A stretch of DNA of 64,000 bases from JBDHTS01 sp044221445. Its GTDB lineage: Bacteria; Pseudomonadota; Alphaproteobacteria; Micavibrionales; Micavibrionaceae. A model generated the notes under the pieces. The model was given only the letters and a program-made list of their open reading frames with translations, did no database searches and was not told the DNA's origin. Below are positions 25,014-33,894 of the stretch, piece by piece; the first letter of the stretch is position 1; each line of letters opens with the position of its first letter. A program made the translations under genes and the position numbers. The DNA is taken from NCBI GenBank assembly GCA_044221445.1, contig JBGAPF010000001.1:248001-312000 (forward strand). Reading direction: 5' to 3'.

Positions 25014-26849
25014 CTACCCTCCGATCAACGATGCGGCGGGGTTGCGTTTCTGGGCCGCCAGCAACAAATCGCGGGCCACCGGCGCCGCGACGGCCGAACC
25101 GCCGCCGCCATGTTCGACCACGACCGAACACACGTATCGCGGATCGCTGAGCGGTGCGAAACCCACGAACAGGGCATGATGGCGCAGGTGCCACGGCAGC
25201 TTGTCTTCGGTAATCCCGTTCGCGCGCTGCTCTTTGGTGATGCGCCTGACTTGAGCGGTACCGGTCTTGCCGCCCATAGCGAGAAGCGGATCCTCGATAC
25301 GCGCGGCACGGGCCGTACCGTGCTGGCCGTTGACGACATCGTTCATGCCCCGGATCACGATGTCGAGGTTCTGCTTTTTGAAGCCGAGGTCCGGCCAGAT
25401 CTTGTTTTGCGCCTGCTGCCCTTCGACCGCGCCGACGATCTGCGGGCTGATGCCGTATCCGCCGTTGACGACGCGGGCCGTCATGACGGCCAGTTGCAGC
25501 GGCGTCGCGATGGTATAGCCCTGCCCGATGCTGGCGACGATGGTTTCGCCCGGCTGCCAGGTCACCCCCGACTGCGCCAGCCGCCAGGCCTTGGTCGGCA
25601 TGATGCCGGGCCGTTCCTCGCTCATGTCGAACCCCAGCTTCTGCCCGATGCCGAGCCGTCCGGCATACATTGCCAGCGTATCGATGCCAAGGTCCACGGC
25701 GTTTTTATAAAAGAACGTATCGCAGGACTGCTCCAGCGCGCTGACCACATTCATGTAGCCATGGCCCGGCTTTTTCCAGCAATGAAACCGCGTGCTGCCG
25801 AGATCGTAATAACCGGGACAGAACTGGGTCGAGTTGACGTTGATGCGTTTGGATTCCAGCAGGGCCAGCGCCGTCGCGATCTTGAACGTCGATCCGGGCG
25901 GATAAAGCCCGCCGATCGCCTTGTTGTTCAGCGGATGATGCGGATCGTTCAGCATCTCTTCCCATTTATTGGCGGACAGACCGCGGCTGAACGTGTTTGG
26001 ATCATAAGCAGGCCAGGATCCCAGTGCGTAGATTGCGCCGGTCTTGGCATCCATGATGATGGCCGATGCGCTTTGTTCCTGGGACAGGCGCTGCTGCGCA
26101 TAGGTCTGAAGCTCCGCGTCAATGGTCAGCCAGATATTGCGTCCGGGCGTGCTGTTGTAACGGTTCAGTTCCTGGACTTCGCGGCCGACGACGTTGACCT
26201 CGATCTCCGCCGTCCCGGCCTTGCCGCGCATGACGGAATCATAGGTCTTCTCGATCCCCGCCTTGCCGATGCGAAAGCCAGGCTGGTTGAGCAGCGGGTC
26301 GTCCGTCTGTTCCGCCTTATTGACCGCGCCGACATACCCGGTGATATGCGCTGTCGCCTCGGCCAGCGGATAGGACCGGATTTCCCCTTCGTCGATGGCG
26401 ATGCCTGGAAGATCGGTCAGGTGGACCTCGACCGCCGCGACTTCCTCCCAGTTCAGGTTTTCCCTGATTTCTATCTGCATGAAAGAAGCCTGCTTCTGCG
26501 CCTGCTTCATAACGCGGCGGATATCGCTGTCGCTAAGGTCTATGAGGGCTTTCAGGCCGTTCAGCGCCTTGGCGATATTGTCCGTCTGCTCTGGGATAAG
26601 GATGACACGGAAATTCTGGTCGTTGATCGCCAGCTTGCGACCGTTGCGGTCGAGAATCAGGCCGCGCGAGGGCGGCAGCAGCTTGATGCTGATCCGGTTG
26701 TTTTCTGCCAGCATCCGGTATTTCTGGCCCTGGACGATCTGCAGCCACCCAAGCCGCGCCCCCAGCATGCCCATCAGCCCGCCCTGGATCGTGCCGACCA
26801 GCACGGCGCGCCGGGTGAAAGATCGTATGCGTTCGCTGTCCCGCTCCAT
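25014..26849 (-). CDS. mrdA: Penicillin-binding protein 2 (elongasome transpeptidase)
   Basis: 611 residues. One N-terminal membrane helix (about 13-35), a pedestal domain with RGLILDRNGRKLA, and a transpeptidase domain with all three motifs: Ser320-x-x-Lys323 in GSTFK, Ser375-Cys-Asp in EQSCDTFF, and Lys528-Thr-Gly in GGKTGTAQ. It crosslinks peptidoglycan made by RodA during lateral growth, in the inner membrane facing the periplasm. The start lies 9 bases after the mreD stop. No abnormality is seen. Confidence 0.96.
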   Translation of the reverse strand: MERDSERIRSFTRRAVLVGTIQGGLMGMLGARLGWLQIVQGQKYRMLAENNRISIKLLPPSRGLILDRNGRKLAINDQNFRVILIPEQTDNIAKALNGLKALIDLSDSDIRRVMKQAQKQASFMQIEIRENLNWEEVAAVEVHLTDLPGIAIDEGEIRSYPLAEATAHITGYVGAVNKAEQTDDPLLNQPGFRIGKAGIEKTYDSVMRGKAGTAEIEVNVVGREVQELNRYNSTPGRNIWLTIDAELQTYAQQRLSQEQSASAIIMDAKTGAIYALGSWPAYDPNTFSRGLSANKWEEMLNDPHHPLNNKAIGGLYPPGSTFKIATALALLESKRINVNSTQFCPGYYDLGSTRFHCWKKPGHGYMNVVSALEQSCDTFFYKNAVDLGIDTLAMYAGRLGIGQKLGFDMSEERPGIMPTKAWRLAQSGVTWQPGETIVASIGQGYTIATPLQLAVMTARVVNGGYGISPQIVGAVEGQQAQNKIWPDLGFKKQNLDIVIRGMNDVVNGQHGTARAARIEDPLLAMGGKTGTAQVRRITKEQRANGITEDKLPWHLRHHALFVGFAPLSDPRYVCSVVVEHGGGGSAVAAPVARDLLLAAQKRNPAASLIGG

Positions 26850-26858
26850 CGCCGCCCC

Positions 26859-27392
26859 CTATTGTATCGAACGCGAGGGCGTCGGCAACATGCGGTGGGC
26901 CATGACCAGCACAAGGGTCACCAGCGGAAACAGAAACAGGCTGACCATCGTGCCCGCGATCACAGGCATCGGTTCCGGCCACTGCATGCCGTTCGACAGC
27001 CCGTTCAGGGCCCATTGCAGCAGGGTCGAACATAAAGCCACAAGCCCGAACACCGCCCAGATGACGATGTAAGGCTGGCCCATCAGGAATTTGCGCTGGT
27101 CGCGGACCAGCCACTGGACGATGACAAGGACCATCGCGTTCAGCCCGAGGGCGAACCCGCCCATGACGTCCATCAGCAGGCCGATCAAGAAACAAAGCGA
27201 CGGCGGGATCAGCGTCGGCCTGTAAATCGCCCAGTAATAGATCGCCATCAGCACGAAATGCGTCTTGATGGAATCCGCATAAGGCAGCGGCAGCGACGCC
27301 ATGTTAAGAAGCAGCAGCACGATCAGGAGGATCTGCGGCACCAGCAGGCGGGCGGCGTGTTCGGCTTTTCTAAAGGAAAATTCCATGGCCAT
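26859..27392 (-). CDS. mreD: Rod shape-determining protein MreD
   Basis: 177 residues, five to six membrane helices, with the family pattern PLPYADSIKTHF, YRPTLIPPSLCFLIGLLMD and the later LQWALNGL. MreD is an inner-membrane component of the elongasome. Position between mreC and mrdA confirms identity. A second in-frame ATG at 27386 is an equally possible start. Confidence 0.9.
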   Translation of the reverse strand: MAMEFSFRKAEHAARLLVPQILLIVLLLLNMASLPLPYADSIKTHFVLMAIYYWAIYRPTLIPPSLCFLIGLLMDVMGGFALGLNAMVLVIVQWLVRDQRKFLMGQPYIVIWAVFGLVALCSTLLQWALNGLSNGMQWPEPMPVIAGTMVSLFLFPLVTLVLVMAHRMLPTPSRSIQ

Positions 27393-27434
27393 GACGTACT
27401 TCTAGCGCAGGAAAAGCGCTTTGTCATGCACGAG

Positions 27435-28295
27435 CTATTGTCCGTCCTCGATCAGGTTGGGATCTTCGTCCCGGTCGATGATGCGCACATGGATCAGCTT
27501 GTCCGTATCCGCGAACATCCGGACGGTCATGGCGCCTTTTTCATTCGCCTGGACGACGCCGACAGGGAGGCCATAGGGAAACACCCCGCCGACGCCCGAT
27601 GTGATGATCCGTGCCCCTGGCTGGACCATGCTGTCCGCGGCCAGATGCATCAGAACCGGCATGCCGTCGTTGCGTCCGGCCAGGATGGCGCGCGTTTCCT
27701 GGCCCTCGACGATCACCGGCACGCGGGAGTTGATATCGGTCACCAGCAGCACACGGGCCGCGCGGTTGCCGACTTCGACGGTGCGCCCCACCAGCCCGTC
27801 CCCCGAGATGACGGCCTGGCCTTTATCGACGCCGCTGTCCCGGCCGGCCATGACCAGTAAAGTTTTAAGATAGCTGTTGCCGGAATCGGCGATCACGCGG
27901 GCCGTGACGAACCGGCTTTGCGGCTCGACCGCCACATGAAGCAAGGTCTGGAGCGATTTGTTTTCGGCCTGAAGCTGGATCGCCGTCTGGTACCATTCGC
28001 GCAGCCGCTCGTTTTCCTCGCGCAATTTTGCGTTTTCAGCCTGCAGCCCGGACAGGCCGGTGACGCTTTCGGTATAGGTCGCGGCGATCTGGAAAGGACG
28101 GTTGATCGCACCCAGCAGCGGCGCCAGCCAGTCGGCGGCTCCTGCGCGGATAGACTGGGCGTTATTAGGAGCCAGGCCTGAAAAACCGAACATAATCAAA
28201 GACACGAAGACGAAAAGAGCGGATGCCGTACGCCCTCCCCATGATTGAAGGGGAAAGTATTTCGACAGGCCTCTGGCGCGAGGACGGATTTTCAA
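27435..28295 (-). CDS. mreC: Rod shape-determining protein MreC
   Basis: 286 residues if started at the TTG at 28295, which has AAGGA nine bases upstream; a TTG at 28304 is the longer option but lies too close to that site. One membrane helix (SALFVFVSLIMFGFSGLA) is followed by a coiled coil (LSGLQAENAKLREENERLRE) and the periplasmic beta domain with VSGDG-like ISGDGLVGRTVEVG and DINSRVPVIVEG. MreC links PBP2 to MreB. Both candidate starts are non-ATG, suggesting restrained expression. Confidence 0.93.
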   Translation of the reverse strand: MKIRPRARGLSKYFPLQSWGGRTASALFVFVSLIMFGFSGLAPNNAQSIRAGAADWLAPLLGAINRPFQIAATYTESVTGLSGLQAENAKLREENERLREWYQTAIQLQAENKSLQTLLHVAVEPQSRFVTARVIADSGNSYLKTLLVMAGRDSGVDKGQAVISGDGLVGRTVEVGNRAARVLLVTDINSRVPVIVEGQETRAILAGRNDGMPVLMHLAADSMVQPGARIITSGVGGVFPYGLPVGVVQANEKGAMTVRMFADTDKLIHVRIIDRDEDPNLIEDGQ

Positions 28296-28472
28296 GGGTG
28301 CCAATCCTTAATGTACGGGTCGCTGTTAACCCGAGTTTATGCTGAAAAAATAAGAATCCGGTTAATGTCGGGTGTGAAACCTGATTAAGCAAGAAGCACG
28401 CCGCAGGCAAGCTCTTTCTAATCCGATAGTACAGAAAATCCGGCAGCCGCACAACGCCAAATCCCGGCCGAG

Positions 28473-29513
28473 CTACATGCTGCCGATCAGAATATTCCGC
28501 AGCGTCTTGATCTCTTCCAGCGCATGCCCGGTCCCGAGGGCGACGCAGGACAGCGGATCGTCGGCAATGGTCACGGCCAGGCCGGTGGCGTGGCGCAGCA
28601 CGAAATCGAGGTTGGACAGCAGCGCGCCGCCGCCGGTCAGGACGATGCCTTTGTCGACGATGTCCGCGGCCAGTTCTGGCGGGGTATGCTCCAGGGCGAC
28701 CTTGACGGCCTCGACGATAGCCCCGACCGGTTCGGCCAGGCTTTCGGAGACCTGACGCTCCGTAACCACGATCTCCTTGGGCACGCCGTTCATCAGATCG
28801 CGGCCCTTGATGTCCATCTGGCGTCCGTCACCATCGGCGGGCGGACATGCCGAACCGATTTCCTTTTTAATGCGTTCCGCCGTGCTTTCGCCGATCAGCA
28901 GATTATGGACGCGGCGAATATAGGCGATGATCGCCTCGTCCATCTTGTCGCCGCCGACCCGCACCGACTTTGCGTAAACGATGCCGCCGAGCGAGATGAC
29001 AGCCACTTCCGTGGTCCCGCCGCCGATATCGACGACCATGGACCCGGTCGGCTCGGTGACGGGCAGCCCCGCCCCAATCGCGGCCGCCATGGGTTCCTCG
29101 ATCAGATGCACATCGGACGCCCCGGCGCTGGCCGCCGATTCGATGATGGCGCGCTGCTCCACGGCCGTTGAGCCGGAGGGCACACAGATGATCATTTTGG
29201 GGCTGACGAAGGACCGGCGGTTATGAACCTTGCGGATGAAATGCTTGATCATCGCCTCGGTGACTTCGAAATCGGCGATGACGCCGTCGCGCAGAGGGCG
29301 GATGGCGGTGATATTGCCGGGCGTGCGGCCCAGCATCTGCTTGGCCTCGTTCCCGACCGCCAGCACGTGTTTTTTTCCACCGACCATGGAAATTGCGACC
29401 ACAGAGGGCTCGTTTAGGACGATCCCCCTGTCACGGACATAGACCAAAGTGTTGGCTGTCCCCAGATCGATTGCCATGTCGGCGGACATGAACCCGAAAA
29501 TTTTGGAAAACAT
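28473..29513 (-). CDS. mreB: Rod shape-determining protein MreB (bacterial actin)
   Basis: 346 residues. Actin-fold phosphate motifs are ADMAIDLGTANTLVYV, VVDIGGGTTEVAVISLGG and the adenosine motif GIVLTGGGALLSNL. MreB forms membrane-bound filaments that orient wall synthesis. It opens the operon mreB-mreC-mreD-mrdA-rodA; the 168-base gap to mreC may hold a secondary promoter. The region upstream (29514-29618) should hold the main promoter, which I could not pinpoint. Confidence 0.97.
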   Translation of the reverse strand: MFSKIFGFMSADMAIDLGTANTLVYVRDRGIVLNEPSVVAISMVGGKKHVLAVGNEAKQMLGRTPGNITAIRPLRDGVIADFEVTEAMIKHFIRKVHNRRSFVSPKMIICVPSGSTAVEQRAIIESAASAGASDVHLIEEPMAAAIGAGLPVTEPTGSMVVDIGGGTTEVAVISLGGIVYAKSVRVGGDKMDEAIIAYIRRVHNLLIGESTAERIKKEIGSACPPADGDGRQMDIKGRDLMNGVPKEIVVTERQVSESLAEPVGAIVEAVKVALEHTPPELAADIVDKGIVLTGGGALLSNLDFVLRHATGLAVTIADDPLSCVALGTGHALEEIKTLRNILIGSM

Positions 29514-29618
29514 CTAAATTCCAGATGAAGCTTTTAAGAGTCTGGCTTTTATAGCAGAGAAAGAAACGCGCCGCATTAACAAAGCGGCGCCTTCGCACGT
29601 TTTCCCCGGACTATAATG

Positions 29619-29645
29619 AAAAGGCCCGCATCAGCGGGCCCTCGT
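29619..29645 (-). terminator. Terminator of rpmJ
   Basis: Read on the minus strand, GGGCCCGC-TGAT-GCGGGCC followed by TTTT forms a stable hairpin about 20 bases past the rpmJ stop codon. Confidence 0.75.
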
Positions 29646-29662
29646 TATGCCTGATGACAGGC

Positions 29663-29788
29663 TTAGCCCTGACGGCACTTGCAGCGGGGCTTGGTTTTGT
29701 TGATGATGTAAACGCGACCCCGGCGGCGCACGATCTTGCAGTTCCGGTCGCGTACTTTCAATGTTTTCAAAGAGTTGACGACTTTCAT
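29663..29788 (-). CDS. rpmJ: 50S ribosomal protein L36
   Basis: 41 residues, found by hand translation: MKVVNSLKTLKVRDRNCKIV, RRRGRVYIINK and a final CRQG. Length and the NSLK-LK-RD-NC-RRRGRVY-INKT pattern match the alphaproteobacterial, YkgO-like L36. The zinc-ribbon Cys set of the classic form is not kept, but Cys17 is present, and two Cys (36 and 38) near the end replace the usual residues of this type. It binds 23S rRNA in the large subunit. A hairpin terminator follows. Confidence 0.93.
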   Translation of the reverse strand: MKVVNSLKTLKVRDRNCKIVRRRGRVYIINKTKPRCKCRQG

Positions 29789-29869
29789 CGCACGTCCATC
29801 CTGCTATAATTCTTCAACGAAGCCGGACATTACAAGGGCTGGCGCCCGTCTGTCAAGCAGAATGCGGCA

Positions 29870-30265
29870 TTAAAAATTCAGCCCTCCGGCATGGACGACG
29901 ATCAGGACGATATAAGCCAGATGCGTGAAATTATGCGCTTCCTGGTCAAGCCCGAACGTCCACCAGAACATCCTGTCGTGATAGCCCCATCCGGCCTTAA
30001 AGGTGATGACGCCTTTTACACGGTCGACCAGACCGTGAATGGCGAAATCCAGAAGCCCAAGCCACCAGAGCGAGGGCGCGAAGGCCAGGGCGATCAGGAA
30101 GCTTCCGGCCGCATGGGTGCCGGCGTGATAAAACAGCGCTTTATACCCTTCCCATCCCGGCTTGCCTTTGTTGAGGGCCATCCAGTCCGTCTGCAACAGG
30201 AAGTCGCATGCGAACTGTTTGGCGCGGAACGCCATATAAAGAAGCAGGAGGACAGGAAGAGACAT
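29870..30265 (-). CDS. DUF3307-like integral membrane protein
   Basis: 131 residues from ATG 30265 (MSLPVLLLLYM); a TTG at 30313 would add 16 residues. Three to four membrane helices are evident. Family-like features are ACDFLLQTDWMALNK, FYHAGTHAAGSFLIAL and LDFAIHGLVDRVKG, with conserved Asp and His residues within or next to the helices. Function unknown. It is upstream of rpmJ on the same strand. Confidence 0.75.
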   Translation of the reverse strand: MSLPVLLLLYMAFRAKQFACDFLLQTDWMALNKGKPGWEGYKALFYHAGTHAAGSFLIALAFAPSLWWLGLLDFAIHGLVDRVKGVITFKAGWGYHDRMFWWTFGLDQEAHNFTHLAYIVLIVVHAGGLNF

Positions 30266-30434
30266 GGAATTGCCAAATTGGTAATATTCTCCATGATTAT
30301 GCGTCCGAATCAATGGTTTGCCAAGAGAAAAAGCCGGTTGCTTTCAGCGTGTTTCTGCCGGATCATTAACCGGAAATAAACCTCGTTTCCTATACTATAG
30401 TTGATAAAAATAACCTCGGGGCACTTCAGACATT

Positions 30435-31658
30435 ATGATCGACGATCCTTCCAGAAAGGCATTTGCCGCAGGCGCCATTATTATGCGCCAGGGGGATCGT
30501 GGCGACTGCGCCTACATCATCGAGGACGGCCAGGTTGAAATCCTGGTCGAACAGCCGGGAGGCCAAATTCAAGTGGTGGGCACCCGCGGCCCCGGCACGA
30601 TCATCGGCGAGATGGCCATCGTCGACGACGCCCCCCGCACCGCCACCGTCAAGGCGCTTAAAAACTGCAAGATGCTGGAAATCAGCCGCGGCGATTTCAG
30701 CCGCCGGCTTAAGGCGTCCGATCCCGTCATTCAGATGATCAGCCAGGTTATCCTGACGCGTTACCGCGATACGCTGATGCGCATTGAGATCATGGGGGAA
30801 AGCCCGTCATGGCCGCCGCCCGAATCCATCGAACGCACCCTGACGGAACAATCCGACGTCATGGAGTCGGTGCGCATCGCAAACGATTTCAGGGAAGCGC
30901 TTAAAAAAGGCGACCTTAAACTGCATTACCAGCCCATCGTTGATCTTTCGCGCGGCACGGTCATCGGGTTCGAGGCGCTGATGCGGTGGACCCATCCCGT
31001 GCACGGCTTCATCTCCCCGGGCCTGTTCATACCGATCGCCGAAAAAAGCGGCCTGATCGTCGATGCAAGCAAATGGGCGGTCCGTGAGGCCTGTCAGGCC
31101 CTAAGACGCATAGAGTCCGCCCTTGGCAAAGAAGACGAACTTTATATGAGCGTCAATTTTTCAAGCCATGACTTCGCCGAGAAAGATTTTGTGCCGAACA
31201 TCCTTGCGACGGTCAGGGACTCGCGCATCGAGCCCCGACAGCTGAAACTGGAGATCACCGAACGCCTGCTGATCCAGCAGCCCGACAACGCCAAGGTAAC
31301 GCTGCAGCAATGCCGCGCTGCCGGCATCGGCATATCGATCGACGATTTCGGCACCGGCTATTCGTCTTTGAGCTATCTTTATTATTTCCCTATAGAGACT
31401 TTGAAAATCGACCAGTCCTTCGTGCGCGCCATGTATAAGGACGAACGTAGCCTGGAACTGGTGAAATCGATTATCGGCCTCGGTCTCAACATGGGTATGA
31501 CGATCATCGCCGAAGGCGTGGAACACGCCGAGGAAGCCGCCCTCCTCAACGACCTCGCCTGCAACGCCGCGCAGGGCTATCACTTTGCAAAACCGATGAC
31601 GGAAGACAAGGTGGTCGAACTTCTGGCCAGCTGGCAGCCCAGAAGGCTCACAGCCTGA
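30435..31658 (+). CDS. Cyclic-nucleotide-binding / EAL-domain c-di-GMP phosphodiesterase
   Basis: 407 residues, cytosolic. Residues 1-120 are a cNMP-binding domain with the phosphate-binding cassette GEMAIVDDAPRTATV, in which Glu and Arg are kept, so cAMP or cGMP binding is plausible. Residues about 147-400 are an EAL domain with GFEALMRW (Glu180), SVNFSS, KLEITERLL, SIDDFGTGYSSL, LKIDQSFV and AEGVEHAE, all catalytic motifs intact. It should hydrolyse c-di-GMP to pGpG under control of a cyclic mononucleotide. It converges, 3 bases apart, on the adenylate cyclase gene of the type I secretion operon. Confidence 0.9.
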   Translation: MIDDPSRKAFAAGAIIMRQGDRGDCAYIIEDGQVEILVEQPGGQIQVVGTRGPGTIIGEMAIVDDAPRTATVKALKNCKMLEISRGDFSRRLKASDPVIQMISQVILTRYRDTLMRIEIMGESPSWPPPESIERTLTEQSDVMESVRIANDFREALKKGDLKLHYQPIVDLSRGTVIGFEALMRWTHPVHGFISPGLFIPIAEKSGLIVDASKWAVREACQALRRIESALGKEDELYMSVNFSSHDFAEKDFVPNILATVRDSRIEPRQLKLEITERLLIQQPDNAKVTLQQCRAAGIGISIDDFGTGYSSLSYLYYFPIETLKIDQSFVRAMYKDERSLELVKSIIGLGLNMGMTIIAEGVEHAEEAALLNDLACNAAQGYHFAKPMTEDKVVELLASWQPRRLTA

Positions 31659-31661
31659 TCT

Positions 31662-33893
31662 CTATTTCGTGGTCGCCACGAACACGCCGTCCCATTCAGG
31701 TCCCGGCGCATTGGCCTTAAGAGCGGCGATCCGTTCGGCATAAAGCGTATAGACGTCCCCAAGCCCGCCTTGACGGCGGCAAAGAACGACGCCTTTTTCA
31801 GCGGCATCAAAATCGCCGGCGCGATAGGCGGCAATCATTGCGTCATGGGCGGCCTTCCATTGGCCGAATTCGCCGGACGACGCCATAATCTGATCCCCCA
31901 GAACCGTGAACACGCGCACCGGCTTCGTCTTACCCTTTACCCGCAGGAGGTCGATTTCCAGCACAGCGAAATCCGGAACGCCCTTGCATGTGTCTTCCCC
32001 GATCAGGATATCGACGCCATAGATCTTCGTCTGGCCTTCCAGCCTGGACGCAAGATTGACCGTATCGCCCAGCGCGGAATAAGCGAAACGCTGGCGCGAC
32101 CCCATATTGCCGACCGAGGCCCGTCCTGTATTGATGCCGATACCGGCATTGACCCTGACGGTCTTGCCCTCTTCCGCAAGCCGGGCGTTCAGGGGCGCCA
32201 GCGCGCCTTTCATTTTCAGGGCGGCGACACAGGCGTGGCGGGCATGGTCGGGATCGTCGAGCGGCGCGTTCCAGAACGCCATCATCGCATCGCCCATATA
32301 TTTGTCGATGGTGCCGCGATTTTTCATGACGAGGTCCGACATCGGCGTCAGGAAGTCGTTCATCAGATGAATCAGCTCTTCCGGCGACATGCTTTCGGCA
32401 ATGGTCGTAAAGCCGCGGATGTCGGTGAACATCACCGTCATCTCGCGCACTTCCCCGCCCAGCTTCAGCTTGTCCGGGTCGGATGTCAGCTCTTTCATGT
32501 AGTCCGGGGATATGTAAAGACCAAACGCGTCCCGCACCCGGCGCCGCTCCGCCTCGGTCCGCATATAGGTCAGCAGCGACGAGACGGCGTTGATCGCCAG
32601 CAGGGACAGGCTTGGATAAACCGGGTCGAGCAACAGGCCATGCCGGGTAAAGGCATACAATGACAGCCAGGATATCGCGGCGATCGATATGCCCGTGAAG
32701 AACGACATATATATGGCCCCGAAAAAAGGCGTAAGCAGGACGATTAACACGCCAATTCCCGCGATGGCCCAGAATTCTACTCCCTCGATCAGGGCGGGCC
32801 GCAACAGATATTGCCCTTTCAGAACCTGTTCGACCACGTTCACATGCACTTCGACCCCTGGGATAAACAGATCAAGCGGCGTCGACCGGATATCTTTCAA
32901 CCCTTCCGCGCTGGTGCCGATAAAAACGATCTTGCCGCTGACGCTGGCCGGATCGATTTTCCCCGCAAGAACTTCCCATGCCGGGATGTATGTCTGCGGT
33001 CGTGCCTTTGCGAACCAGACGTAAAAATCGCCGCGCTGGTCGAGCGGAATTTCATATTTTCCGACTTTCATTTTATAAGGCGGATCGAACAGGCCCAGTT
33101 CCGAGGGCGGAAGCTTGCGGATTTTCGTGATGATCCGGGGATCCTGGGCCACGCGCAACGCTTCGACGGAGAGGGACGGATATAAAGAAGACATGCCGGA
33201 ACGCCCGTCATTACTCATCCGAAAAAGCAGCGGCACACTGCGGATAATGCCGTCCACTTCCGTCGAGACCCCGAAATTGCCGTTGCCCGAAGACGCTTTT
33301 TCCAGAACGGGAATATTCGTCGTTACGCCCACCATCGCCCTTATTGTCTGGCGCAGCGTGACAGCATCCTTCGAAAGGCCGATGGGCTTTGACGCGGGCA
33401 AGTGGCGCGTCGCTTCCGGGGTAACGGACCAGACGAAGCCTGTAACGACATTGCCTGCTTTTTTAAACGAATCCGCCAGAACCTGGTCATGGTCGGGAAG
33501 CGTTTCAAGAGCCTTTGCCGCTATGGGATCAAGTTCGCCTTCGGGAAGCGCTTTCAACAAGACCTGCGGCGATGTCCTGTCGTCTTCCGCGAAGACCACG
33601 TCGAACACGATGGCCCGTGCGCCCATGGCATGCAGGTCGTCCACAAGTTTCGCCACGACATTGCGCGGCCAGGGCCATTGCCCGATATCGGGCCGCCCCA
33701 TCGACGCCTCGTCGATGTCGACCACTGCCACCTCGCCGGACTGCGGGCGCGGATAGGTCCTGTTATAAGTGTCGAACGCGATAAAGCGCAGGCTTTTGAT
33801 CCAGTTGTAATCGTGCACCCGAACGAACAGCATAGCGCACAGCATCAGAAGCAGGATGAAAATCTGGGCCCAGCGGTTGGTAAGGAGAGTCAT
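31662..33893 (-). CDS. CHASE2-domain adenylate/guanylate cyclase
   Basis: 743 residues. An N-terminal membrane helix, a periplasmic CHASE2 sensor (about 35-330, with VAVVDIDEASMGRPDIGQWP and VFIGTSAEGLKDIRSTP), three membrane helices, then a class III cyclase domain (about 470-650). Catalytic motifs are VMFTDIRGFTTIAESM with metal Asp, DKYMGDAMMAFW, and YSALGDTVNLASRLEG; the Lys and Asp at the purine-specifying positions favour ATP, so cAMP. It starts one base after the hlyD stop, as the fourth gene of the secretion operon, so an extracytoplasmic cue is coupled to exporter expression. Confidence 0.92.
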   Translation of the reverse strand: MTLLTNRWAQIFILLLMLCAMLFVRVHDYNWIKSLRFIAFDTYNRTYPRPQSGEVAVVDIDEASMGRPDIGQWPWPRNVVAKLVDDLHAMGARAIVFDVVFAEDDRTSPQVLLKALPEGELDPIAAKALETLPDHDQVLADSFKKAGNVVTGFVWSVTPEATRHLPASKPIGLSKDAVTLRQTIRAMVGVTTNIPVLEKASSGNGNFGVSTEVDGIIRSVPLLFRMSNDGRSGMSSLYPSLSVEALRVAQDPRIITKIRKLPPSELGLFDPPYKMKVGKYEIPLDQRGDFYVWFAKARPQTYIPAWEVLAGKIDPASVSGKIVFIGTSAEGLKDIRSTPLDLFIPGVEVHVNVVEQVLKGQYLLRPALIEGVEFWAIAGIGVLIVLLTPFFGAIYMSFFTGISIAAISWLSLYAFTRHGLLLDPVYPSLSLLAINAVSSLLTYMRTEAERRRVRDAFGLYISPDYMKELTSDPDKLKLGGEVREMTVMFTDIRGFTTIAESMSPEELIHLMNDFLTPMSDLVMKNRGTIDKYMGDAMMAFWNAPLDDPDHARHACVAALKMKGALAPLNARLAEEGKTVRVNAGIGINTGRASVGNMGSRQRFAYSALGDTVNLASRLEGQTKIYGVDILIGEDTCKGVPDFAVLEIDLLRVKGKTKPVRVFTVLGDQIMASSGEFGQWKAAHDAMIAAYRAGDFDAAEKGVVLCRRQGGLGDVYTLYAERIAALKANAPGPEWDGVFVATTK

Positions 33894-33894
33894 G

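Noticed and set aside
25002..27035. 677-codon plus-strand open frame antisense to mrdA
   Set aside because: Low-complexity Asp/Arg/His-rich translation typical of an antisense shadow of GC-rich coding sequence; mrdA motifs are complete on the other strand.
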